Of a stretch of 64,000 nt of DNA, positions 1 to 12,000 are shown one piece after another. The notes under the pieces were generated by a model. It saw nothing but the letters and a program-made list of their open reading frames with translations. It did not search any database and was not told where the DNA came from. Positions within the stretch are counted from its first letter, which is position 1. Every line of letters begins with the position of its first letter. Source of the stretch: Corella eumyota (Eukaryota; Chordata; Ascidiacea; Phlebobranchia; Corellidae). The translations under genes were made by a program, and so were the position numbers. The stretch is from NCBI GenBank assembly GCA_963082875.1, contig OY720100.1, positions 11,246,591-11,310,590 on the forward strand, written 5' to 3'.

Positions 1-1364
1 GCCTTTGTAAACAGGAGTCCCCACTCCTCCCTTGAAGATTCTACAACAAATATTTTAAATTAATTTAAAATTTTTGATTTAATTTTAAAATATTTTTTTT
101 AGAAATTATTCGTAAAATAACTAGAAAAAATTTTAGATAAAAAACTTTTTAAATAAACTTATGACAAAAAAATACAAACAACCACAGTTTATATAGAATA
201 CACTGGATCAAAAAAATCGTATGTATCAAGTGTATTCTAAATGGGTAAGATTTAAGGCCAAACTTAGTTTAAAAAAACAAGAAATGTCGAACTTGAGCCT
301 GGAATGTTGAGATGTGAGAAAAATATTTCCCAGATTGTGACCGGGTAGTTTTCGTTCAAACATGAAATTAAACGGAACCAATCCAATTGCTACAAAACCT
401 AAAATATTTTAACACTTTCCTTTTAGTATAATAATAAAAAACATTAAACTAAACTAAATTTATAAATTAAAAATTTGCTACCAAAAACCTATGCAACTTA
501 ATAAAATTTATTGTTATTATTAAAACAAGACAGGTTAAAATAATTAATTTTAGTAAATATAAAACCTTTCATAGGATCAGTTGTTAAAACTTTAATCTCA
601 AAATAATTTTCTTCTTCATTAAGACTTTGTGACATCACAATATACCCTGAATCATGGTCTTTGTCTGGTTCACATCTACAAACAAAACATAAAACAAAAT
701 TTAAAAAATGCTAAATAATCAACTTGAAAGATATTAAATAAAACTCAATCCAAACTTGTTCAACCTTAGACTGGGCTAATGGTTTAAAATAAATACAACC
801 AGCAGCATGTTGTGATCGTCAAAACACCTGCCTTTACTACAAGAGGTCTGGGGTTAAATCCCCACTGATCTATGTAGTAGCGCCCTTGAGTAAGGTGCTA
901 TAAACGATATAAATTCCTGCTAAAAAAGTACTTAATCAGCAGCTTAATTATAGGACAACTATAATGTATAATATTCCAAACTCTCAAAGGCAACACGAGA
1001 CTGGGTCAAGATAACTGATGATATTGATGTTAAAGTCGCGAAGTCGACATTTCCACAATTCAACAATATAAAAAAAAGATAAACTGATTTCTGTTAGCAG
1101 ATTAGCGTCATCCGCCATACGCCAATAGTACTAAAATAAATTAGAAATGGGTGGAATGTACAAGGGAGGATTAGGGTAAGGTTTTAAAATTTCAAATTCT
1201 GCATTATTTAAACTTGGCCGAGGACGTTAATAGATCTCCAAATAAACAACAGAAAAATTTTAATTTTAAAAGCAGCATTAAATCCAATTTTAAACTAACC
1301 TTAGCACATTCCCATCAACTTTCATTCTCGATATTCGTGGTTGGTCTTTGTCTACAACTTCCAT
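1..1364 (-). CDS. SPRY-domain protein, SPRYD3-like, 5' part (runs off left edge)
   Basis: Intron-containing gene read right to left. Exon 1 (1300-1364) starts MEVVDKDQPRISRMKVDGN and ends at a gttagt donor in phase 2. Exon 2 (about 566-675) continues in frame with CEPDKDHDSGYIVMSQSLNE and then NYFEIKVL. Exon 3 (from 398 down to about 342) gives GFVAIGLVPFNFMFERKLPG. A further exon at 1-40 reads IFKGGVGTPVYKG in one frame. These pieces match in order the SPRY core as I recall it from SPRYD3 (VDG..L, NYFEV, AVGLVP, PGW, and a GVG.P....YKG stretch). I could not find the short exon expected between 45 and 340, and the donors at 566 and 342 are weak, so exon limits there are tentative. The start is the first ATG, about 75 bases below a TATA-like box. 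SPRY domains are protein-interaction folds. SPRYD3 has no function I can assign, so the biological role stays unknown. Confidence 0.68.
798..1070 (+). repeat. SINE A copy
   Basis: Nearly full length, diverged. Lies in the SPRY gene intron between exons 1 and 2. Confidence 0.8.
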
Positions 1365-1437
1365 TTTACTTAAATTCCTCTAAAAATGTTTTGCAAATTC
1401 ATCAAAAATATCACATTAGGGGATTTTTTTCATTTCC

Positions 1438-1444
1438 TTTTATA
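1438..1444 (-). promoter_or_regulatory. TATA-like box of the SPRY gene
   Basis: The minus strand reads CCTTATAAAAGG about 75 bases upstream of the predicted ATG at 1364. This spacing fits a TATA box with a short leader. An AG just before AGGAATTTAAGTAAAATG could instead be a 3' splice site of a leader intron. Confidence 0.45.
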
Positions 1445-2099
1445 AGGCGGAAAACAGTGTTTTCGTTTTAATTCTAAATCAATAATACAAAGTTTGATGC
1501 TATCCATTAGAATTTAGATCTAGGTTAAAATTTATTAAAAGAAAATTAAACCAATTTAAGACGCTAAAAAGTCAAAACTTGGTTACAATAAATTATTTTT
1601 AGTGAAAAACATTTATATTGTAACAAATCCGCCATATTGTTGTTTACTCTTAAGTCTTATCTATTCTATGTCACGTGTTTACACCTGGAGTCTCGTCTTT
1701 ACACCTTATCACGTGACTTGTTGGTTTAACTGTTTAATTGTGATGTATTGAGTACTATTCGTGTTACGAGTTTGTGGACGGTTGTTTGTAATCTTACGCA
1801 ATAAAATACTATAAAATATAAATACGGCTTTTTATACAAAAGAATATGAGGCAAAACTGTTACAATATAAACTTCTTTTCTTCTGCTACTTTTAACGAAG
1901 TTGCAATATTTGAATGCAGTGATTTTATTGGTAATAGAAAATACACAAAATGATCAAAAAATAAATCAAGAAAAAATAAAAAAAAACAAAATAAAAAGGA
2001 AAGTTGTTGGAAAGCGTTTGGTCTACGGCGGTCTAGAATGGTCAAATTCAAAGCAAAGGTCGACATCAATAAAGTATTATGACATCATCATGACATCAT
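1445..2099. other. Spacer with LRP2 3' UTR (about 1900-2099)
   Basis: Between the SPRY promoter and the LRP2 stop codon. The right part, about 200 bases, is the likely LRP2 3' UTR. The left part holds no repeat or open frame that I trust. Confidence 0.6.
1924..1929 (-). terminator. LRP2 polyadenylation signal
   Basis: AATAAA on the minus strand, about 170 bases after the LRP2 stop at 2100-2102, in a T-rich stretch. It is the first canonical hexamer downstream of the stop. Confidence 0.6.
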
Positions 2100-3014
2100 T
2101 TAGGCTTGGGATGACTCAGAAAACTCGTTATCAACGAGATTTGAGTCATCTTTTGTGTTTTTGTAGCTTGGGTTAGAGTATCCCGATCTCATTGAGGATA
2201 AACCAGAATCAGTTGGAGGTCCCTTCTTACGCTTTAAAATTTTTTTTATCATTTTATTTTTAAACTTATACTTTCAATGTGGGCATTAATAGGTCTTAAA
2301 ATTGTTTTTGTTACCTCAACCCAGTCTCGAGTTGACTTTGGCAGTTTGAAATATAATTAATTTTAAAACTTTAATAACAAGCTGCTGATTAAGCATTTGC
2401 TCTGCAGATGTTTAAACTGTTTTGTTTATAGTAAACTCCTGCTAAACAATAACTTAATCAGCAGCATAGTTATTCGGCAACTATAATCTATATAAACTGC
2501 TAAAGGCTACTCAAAACCCGGTCAGAGTAATTGATGTTACTCTATGTTTAGGTCATGCATTTGATGTTACTCTATGTTTAGGTCATGCATAACTTTTCAC
2601 ATCAAGGATAAAGAAATATATATATATATATATATACTTATAAATAAATAAGATTATGGTCAATTTCCTAACTTGTTTAACTTACCACACTGGCATAACC
2701 AGGATTAGTAACTCCCATTCCTTCAGTCTGTAACAATATAAAAATAATGATGTCATAAACTGTTGGTTATTTTTAAATACAACAAAATTAGGAAAAAAAT
2801 TTACTTGAAAATATCGAAACTTTTAAAAAAATTATCGGCAACACTAACCTCTACACTAAAAACTTCTTGTGGTTCATCATTTGTGATGTCATTATCACCT
2901 TTATTATACATGACAGGGTTGTCAAATGATGCTACTTGGGATTCTTTCTGTGTATTACAACAAGAAGGAATGGAGGGAAATGCACAGTTGCAAGGTTTGG
3001 AATCGGAAAAACTT
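2100..3014 (-). other. LRP2: LRP2 cytoplasmic tail, three NP-Y type motifs
   Basis: Three exons: 2849-3014, 2686-2727 and 2100-2231. Motifs: FDNPVMY (2906-2926), TNPGY (NPGY at 2695-2706) and SNPSY (NPSY at 2163-2174). The last two are plain NPxY signals, which in LRPs bind clathrin adaptors such as Dab2 and ARH. The first has one extra residue between P and Y. The tail is about 118 residues against about 209 in human LRP2 and ends EFSESSQA. Exon 2849-3014 begins with a cysteine-rich stretch ([12 protein letters not shown]) close to the membrane, possibly palmitoylated; that is inference. The 3' splice site before 2231 has a poor pyrimidine tract. Confidence 0.82.
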
Positions 3015-6000
3015 CTAAAAAAATGGGAACACTGGTTTAGAAAAAATCTGTTCAAATATAAAATCTAAATTTATAGCACAATTTTGTTTAGATTTATTGA
3101 AAGTAACTAACTAAGTTATTGTACTTATACTACGTTATGTACTTTAAAAAGCTTAAACACTTTCAACTTACCCTGTTCTGCGACTTCTGTAGTAAAGGCC
3201 TCCCAAAACAATTAAAACTAAAACTACCACCACAGCAACAACTACACCAATCACAACTAAAAAAATAATAACAATTAATAAACAAACTAATCGTATATTG
3301 TATACAATATAAGGGAGAGATTATAGATAAGTTTATGGTTTCAATGTATTTTATAATACAAAATCTAGAGTTTGAATAAATAAAAACTCATGTTGAAAGT
3401 GTCGACCGAAATAAATGTACTTACCCCCACTATCTGTCGGGATTTGTTCCCCGTCATAGTTTTCACAAAATTCCCCAGAATATCCATCAAAACAACTAAA
3501 AAAAGCAGTTTTAAGTTTTTATTTAATAAATTTTATAAGAACAACACAAAGTATAAAGCAAGGTAAATTTAAAGTTTTTGACCATAAAAAAATAAAAAAA
3601 ATAATTTTAACTATTAAAAAAATTAATAAAAGTATTTACCCAACACCACACAAAAAGTTTCTACTTACACACAGGAAGGTTTTAAATCCTTGTCATAAAT
3701 ACAAGTGGCAGCATTTCTACACTGGCACACCGCCAAGACTGGAAGAGGTGGCAAGTAACTCGCGTCACATTGTCGCACGCTCCCCTGTTGCAAGCTAGTT
3801 CCATCAGGGCATGCACAAACATACGATCCTGGTTTTAATAAACAAAGATGGCTGCAAATTCCTGTTTTACATCTAGACCCAACTAAAAAGAGTAAATTAA
3901 GAGTTGTTATAAAAGTAGAACATAAAAAGTTTACAGTTATGAATATAATTGTAAATTGATTTAATAATAAACAAACTCAGTTTATAATTTTTAGAAAACA
4001 AATTGGAATAAATTTACTTAATTCATTTAACTTTATTGAAAAAATCTAACGAATACAGTTTTTTAACTTAAGTACCACAATTAACTTGAAACTTAAAATT
4101 TTACAGATTATACTAAATGTGTTAAAATTAGAATTGCGAAAGTTAACAGCAAGTATTGTAAAAATTTCCAAAAAATACACAAATTAAATTCAAAGTTATT
4201 GGAAAACAAAAAAAAAATAACTTATTTTTTAAAATTTACTAATAAATTCTAAAAAAACATAGCCTAACAAAAAAAACTACAATTTAATTTTACAAAGATA
4301 GATTGTACTTAAATGTAAACGTCAAACTCACCGCTCTGGTCGTACTTATATTTGCTAAAAACTTTCACGTTTGTTGGATTTCTTAAACCTTGTAAAATAG
4401 TTTGTTTCACCCCACGACCAAACTTATCCATCTTGTAAAGTACACCATCAAGTTTGGAGGTCCAATATACACTACTCTCAAATATATCAACTGATGTTGG
4501 GTTGCCATTGCCTAAACATTTTAATTAGTTGTTTAATTTTGCCCAAAACGATTTGATTAGTTATTAATTTTAACCTATAATAATTTAACTGGGTGTTAAA
4601 TCGAATAAAAATTTACATCAATTTTTACAGCAAGGTGGTTGTTGGTAATAAAATTTAAAGTTGGTTTGTACAAAAAAATCAGTATAAGTATTAACCACTG
4701 CAGTGTTTCCAAATTACTCACCAGTTCTTCCAATAAATTCGCTACCAATTCCATCTTCATCAACGGAGATAATTACATCGCCACGCTCATCAGAAATATA
4801 CAATCTAAAAAGTTGAAAAATAACAATAAATTAACAAACATCAACCAAAACTCTATTAATTTAAAATTTTTTTTTATTTAATTAGTCTTAATGTAGGAAG
4901 GTTGACTTCACCTAAACATAGAGTAACATTTGTTACTTCGACCCAGTCTTAATTTGACTTTGGCAGTTTTAAATACTATTACTTATAATTGCCTGATTAT
5001 TAAACTGCTGATTGGTTTTTGGCCCAGCAGGAGTTTATATTGTTTATAATGCATACTTAAGAGCACCACTGCTTAATAGCAGTGGTAAAAAAATGTTTAT
5101 CTGTTTTAGAATACCAAATTTAAAGACAAAATATAACACGGAAAAAAATCATTGAAATCCAACCAGTTCCACTAATAACCAACCTGTCATCGTTAAAATA
5201 ATCGATTGCAATTCCAGTTGGGTAATCAACATCCACATCTAATCTAACCATTTCTTTTCCGTCCATGTGAGATTTAAATATTCCAGGTTGGTTGCCCACT
5301 GTGCTCCAGAACATTAAACTAGGAAATATAAGCAAGTTAAACTTCTCTGCATAATGAAACGATTGGTCTGATTCCTGTTTTGTGATAAGCAGTATTTTAT
5401 GATTGCAGAAAAGGTCTGCACAACCAACCACAAATACTAACATTTTTTATATATCTTTATCCTCGATGTGGGAAGGTTGACTTCACGGCCAAAACATAGA
5501 GTGACATCAGTTACTTCGCCTTAGTCTTAAGTTGCTTTTAGCAGTTTAGGATATTATATAGATTATAATTGCTCGATAATTATGCTGTTGATTAAGTTCA
5601 GGCTCAGCAGAAGTTCAAACCGTTAAAAGCGCTTTACTTAAGGGTACTACAGCATGATAGCAGTGGAAATCAAACCCAAGACCAAGATAACAATATTAGC
5701 ACAAAAATAAAAGGACAGATCCATTACAATAGTAAACTGATATTATATTAGTGATAGAGAAATTTTAGAAAAATTTAGAAAAATTTTACTTTAACAGTTT
5801 AAAACCTTACTGTGTTAAAAAAATCGTTAAAAGCACTTTTTTTTAAATTATTGTGTCAAGAAATCACATTTTTTCACCTACTTTAAAGTTACATCTTTAT
5901 TACGAAAGCTATGCAAAATTATTAAAATCAAACTGCTATTAAATAAAACTATAATCACAAAAAATTCTAAGTTTAACATACCCGTGTCCAGGGTCCAGTG

Positions 6001-9000
6001 CAATAGCATAGGGAACATCAAGTTTACTCAATATTGTGTTCTTATACCTTCCATCTAATAAAGCAACACTGATTGTACCTATTTCACTGTCAGTCCAATA
6101 CAAATTGCTGTAAAACAAAAAAACATTAAAGTAATAAGAACATATTAGGGAAAAATCCCTTTTTTATTGTTTTTGGAAGATTTCACACAAAGTAAATAAG
6201 ATCCAGAAACAATAATTTTTTGTAAACAATTTGTTTAATAAATTGGACAGTTGTAATAATTTTCAGAAGATATTATAAGGTCAAAAATTTAACAAGTTTG
6301 CAAAAAATAAAATATTGTGTCTGGGTCAATGAGAATTATCCCATTATGACATCATAAAGTTGGTTTGTTACACTTAAAAACAAAACAAAAAATATTTACT
6401 TTATCTGCCTTATTAATGTTGAAAATTTACAAAAATTGACACAATTAAAAACTTAAAATATTTTCAAACTTACTAAGACACCCAATCCACAGCGATTCCG
6501 TTGGGTGTTGTTAACCCCTTGATCGCTAAATCTTGGGGAATTCCCTGGTTGTTGGAGTTTGGATCCATGTACGGCAGAATGGAGCGGAATATGCGAGGTC
6601 GGGTAATTTGTATTCCGGCAGAATCTAAAATTAAAAAAAAAAGATTTTGAAATTATACTTATAATACATTTAATTTAATTGCATTTTATTTTAAATTTTA
6701 ATTAATCATAGGAATCAAGCTTAGAACTTTTAGTCGAAACCTGTATCACCTGTATAGCTTGCTGTGTCGGACCAAAACAAGAAACTGGTGTTCTTCTCAT
6801 CATAAAAATAATCGCTGGACTGCACACGAAGTTGGTTCATTATGACATCATACTCGCGATCATTGTTTGCATCGTAAACTCGAATTTTTTGTTCATCAGC
6901 TACAAAGTTTGCTGCAAATTCTGAAAACAAACATTTTAAATTACAATGCTGATTTTACAAGCCTAAACACAAAGTAGTTTTTCTTACCTCAATTATTAAT
7001 GATATTAGTTGATAATGAACCTAGTAATTGTTTTATCGCCTTTTTTTATTGTTATTTAAATTTTAAACTTATCAATGAAAGTACAAAAAAATTTAAAACT
7101 ATAATAAATATATGTATAAAAAAAGCAGGAGTTTATATTATGTGTTGGCTAAGCAGGAGTTAATATTATTTATAGCCCCTTACTCAAGGGTGCTACAGCA
7201 TGAGAGCAGTGAGAATCGAACCCAGAACCTCTTTTTAATAAAGACCTGTGTTCTGACCACTACACCATGCTGCCGGCATATAATAATTTAAAACATGCCA
7301 TAATTAATAATATTTACATAAAGACTCTATAGTATAATAAGGCATGGTCACTAAACCCAAGGCTTATTACTGTTTTTTAAGGATGTTATAACATTGAAGC
7401 AGTTGGATTCAAACCCAAAACCTCCAAATGTATATTTTATCTTAATTTTGAACTCGTATTGAAATAAACAAACCTGATGATAAGCAACTACTGTCCACTA
7501 CATTATAACCCTCAACACAATCACAATAATAATTTCCTTTCAAGTTAAGGCAATTTTGTGAGCATGTTTTCCAGTTTAAACATTCATTAATGTCTAAGCA
7601 AGTGTGAGTGTTTTTGTCATTCACCTGAAACACAAATTAGTTTAGAAAAAACTTATTTGAGAAAATAAAACAATACTTATAGTTAAACTAAAATTTATTT
7701 TGGGTGACATAAAAAAAATGACAATTATGAAGCACAGGTAAGTTATCCAGATTAATATTACACTTGGCTTCACTACATGAAGTCTTAGGTTCAATTCCAG
7801 CCCAAAACTAGTCAGCAGATTAATTATTAAGCAATTATAATTAGTAATATCCTAAACTGCCAAAAGCAACCCAAAACTGGGTTGGGTAACAAATGTTAAT
7901 CTATGTTTAAGTTGTAAAGTTGACCTTCTTACATCAAGGATACAAAAATATTAAAAAAAACTTAAAATAAGATAATTTAGCCATTTCAAATATAAAAATG
8001 TTTTTTAACATTCTTCTGATTGTGTTATTTAAAAATGTCAATTACAGGTAAATATATTCAAACTTACAATATAACCATCATCACAAGAACAAAGATAAAA
8101 TCCTGAAATATTTTCACTTCCTGGTATTTCAGTGCAAATTTGCTCACATGGGCTTTGTGAACAAGTCAAGTTGGTTTCTCCTTTATCTGTTAAACAGAAC
8201 ATGATATTAAATTGTTAGGTACAGAGTTTAACCAATCTATTTTAATATTATTTTCTGTAATAAGGTTTTCATTTTTCAATAAAAGAAATAAATAATTTAC
8301 AAAACATTAATGTAGCTGAAAAAAAAAAAACAATTTGAAAATTTAAAACCATAAAAAATTAACTAATATTTATTCATACAGTAAGACTACTAAACCCATA
8401 GATTTATAACATGAATAATATTTATAACCTATGTGCAAATAAGTTAAAAATTAAATGAGTGAAAGTTAAAAATTCAACCATTTACCAGTTTCTGATCCCA
8501 AAATTTAAGAAAAAACATACAATAACAAAATCTATTTAACCAATTGTAACACATAAACCTTGTTCTTTAAGTTTTTCATAACAATCTATTTTTAAACTAT
8601 ACTACCAATATTATCTAAATCGATTATTAACAGTAAATGTAATAAAACGCACTTAACAAAATATCTAAACTAAACACTCACTAATTACACTAAGTAAGCC
8701 AAAGTGCCAAGGCTGATAAGAGATACAAATACAAGAAAATGTGTCATTAACATATTGCCTAAAACTAAACCCTTAGCTAATAAAGATAAGGTTCTGTAAA
8801 AACTGCCTATATTTGTTACATTTTTAAAATTTTTTTATATTTATTTATCCCCAGTGCAGAAAGGCCGACCTCACAGCCTAAACATTGAGTAACAGTTGTT
8901 ACTAATCTCGACTTTTTTTTTGGCTGTTGGAATTTTGTTGATTGTAATTGCCTGCTAAAACTGCTGATTCAGTGTTGGCTAAGGAGTTTATACCATTTAC

Positions 9001-12000
9001 TTAAGGACGCTACAACATGAGAGCAGTGGGGATCAAACGCAAGACTTTATGTAGTGAAGCTAAGTGTTCTGATCACTACACCAGTAAACCGGTTAAACTA
9101 TACTTGTAGAAACAAGAATTTTACTTACGACATCCAAGTTCATCGGAGTAATCTCCACAATCATCAACATCATCACAAATCTTTGTTTCAGGAATACAAT
9201 TCTTGTTAAAACATTTATATTCACCAGATCTACATTTAAGTAAAAAAATTGATTAAATTAATATAGTTTAATATTTTAATAAAACAAAATGTTTGGTAAG
9301 ATCTGAAAACACATAATATTTATGTATTTTACTAATTTTTTGGCTTAAGCTGTTGGGTTTTATTTTTATTGTTAAATTGTATTGGCATTTATTTGTTTAG
9401 TTTTCCAAGTGTTACAATAATGTACTAGGCTCCACTATTATTTTAAACTTAATTATCTTTAAAGTCTAATTGACCCGATTTGCCTGATTTCTACTATTCT
9501 AATGCTTTGGTAAGCTTAACAAAAATTACAATAAGATTCTAATACTGTACTTGCTGCAAAAAATTAAAAAATAATTTCTTACAGTATTAAAAATAAATTC
9601 TTACAGAATAAACAGATATTTCACCCAGTCAATCATGTTATCAAGCTAATAAGCAACTAAGAATAAATATTTTCACTAAGCTGACCTAGAAAATAAACTA
9701 TACCACCTTTTAATAGTCTCTAAATTTAGCTTTAAAGTTACTTTAATAATGGCTGAAAAAAAAATTATGTAAATAACCTCTACTTTTAGCTGTAAGGCCA
9801 TTTTATACAATTTTTAAATCATGAGCACAATTTTTTTTAATAAAAAATGTGAACTTTTTAACTTACACACAAGATGGGGGCTCAGTTGGTGCATGACATC
9901 TTGAGATATCTTCATCGCTTCCGTCACCACAATCATCCACTCCGTCACAAACCCTGCTTCCAAAAATACAAATCTTTGTCCGTTCACACCGGAATTTCGG
10001 TTCATCACATTCAATTTCATCTGAAATGGGTTTAATTGTTATTTAAAAATACTTTTTTATAAACCTTATCAGACGGCTGCATGCTGTCGTAGTCAGAACA
10101 CTTGCTACACTACATGGGGTCGTGGGTTCGATCCCTACTGCTTTCATGCTGTGGTGCCCTTGATTAAGGGGCTATAAACAGTATAAACTACTGCTGAGCC
10201 AGCACTTAATAAGTAGCATAATCAGTGGGAAATTATATTTTATAATGACCTAAACTGCCAAAGGCAACTCAAGACTGGGTCATGGTAACTGATGGGACTC
10301 CATGTTTAGGTCGTTAATTCAACCTTCCACATCAAGAATAAAGATATATATAAAATAATTAATATAACTTTGTTTAATTGTATAAACAGAATAACTTCCT
10401 TTAAACTTCATTATTCTAATAAAAGTGTTTTCTGTATGGAATAGGTAAAAGTACTTACCACAGACGCTGGGTAATTCATCGGTTCTATCCCCACAATCGT
10501 CAATTCCATCGCAGCGGAAACTTAAAAAAAAAATTTTTTTTAATTAAACAATTTTAAGATTTTAAATATTGCTTGTTTATTAAAAAAAAAATAAAGCTAC
10601 ATAATTGAAATAACTACAAAAAAACAACTAATAAAATAACTTTATCAAGAATTAAACGAGAAACCTAAAATTTTAATCAATTTACTTGTTGTTGACGCAT
10701 ACATGGTTATCACACTCAAACACGACATCTGGTGGACAAAACTTATCGTCGGGAAACTTTGGAGTGCAGTAGAGTTCGTCGCTTGCATCGTTGCAATCTC
10801 GGGCTCCATCACACTGAAGGGAGCTAGAGATACAGTGGCCACTTGAGCATTCAAAGTAACCTGCCGAGGATAAACTTTATTTATTATTTAACAACAACGG
10901 ATGGTAGTTGTTCAGTGTTCAGCAATTAAGAGCAAACACTTTACAAAGTAGGCACTTTTATATATAAATATAAATAGTTTGTCCTCACCAGGCTGACAAG
11001 TAAGAGCAGGACAACCAATCTCATCGGAATTATCTCCACAATCGTCATTCTGATCACAAACCCAGGAGCCTCTGATGCAACTAAAAACAGTTCGTCATAT
11101 AATTAAAGTTTTCTGCAATTAAAATTATAGATACCAGCAGCATGGTGTAGTGATTATAACACTTGGTTTTTAGTACATGATGTCTCAGGGACAATCTCAA
11201 CTGCTTTTAAGGCATAGTGCCCTATATGGTAAAAGCTCTTGCCATGCCAAAAAATAACTATTAAAGTTTGTTATCATGTCAGTATAACAATAATATCCTT
11301 AGCTGCCAACATTACGTTAAAGCTAGACCGTGGTAACTGATGTTTAGCCCACAAAGTCGACCTTTCCACATTGAGGTTAAATATAGAAAATAAAATTAAC
11401 AATTTTTGAAAACTAATAACCTCTAAGTTATCTACCAATGTTTTTGTAACTTACTTTAAGTTTGCACACTGGAACTCAGACTCTGTACAATCCCTCGGAG
11501 CACAACCACTCTCATCTGAGCCATCATCACAATCTCTATTTCCATCACAACGTGAGTGAAGGGGCACACAAACTCCATTTCCACATCTGAACTCGGACAG
11601 TCTAAAAATTTTATTTTCACAAATGATTAAATTTATTATTATTTGATTAAAACCATTTAAACTTTTAAGTTTTTTTTACATCTTTTATTTACTAGCAAGA
11701 TAAGGAAAGTTTAACTTAAATTTGTAGAATTTTTTTTAAAACACTAAAATTTTAAAATTTTTTTTGTCATATGTCTACAGATAAAAACTTGACACTTTTT
11801 TTTGAGTGGAATATTTTTACTAAATTTTACCGAAATCAAAATAACATAAATATAATAAACTTACGCATTGCAAGTACGAGCTTGACAATTCTGTTCATCA
11901 CTGTTGTCTATACAATCATTTTCACCATTACATACTAACTCAGATCTTATACATCTGTTAAGAGATTTCAATTAATTATTATTTAAAAACAAGGAAAGTT

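Noticed and set aside
1214-1471. 85-codon plus-strand open frame near the left end
   Set aside because: Lies antisense to the SPRY gene's first exon, which has splice sites and homology; the plus frame has neither.
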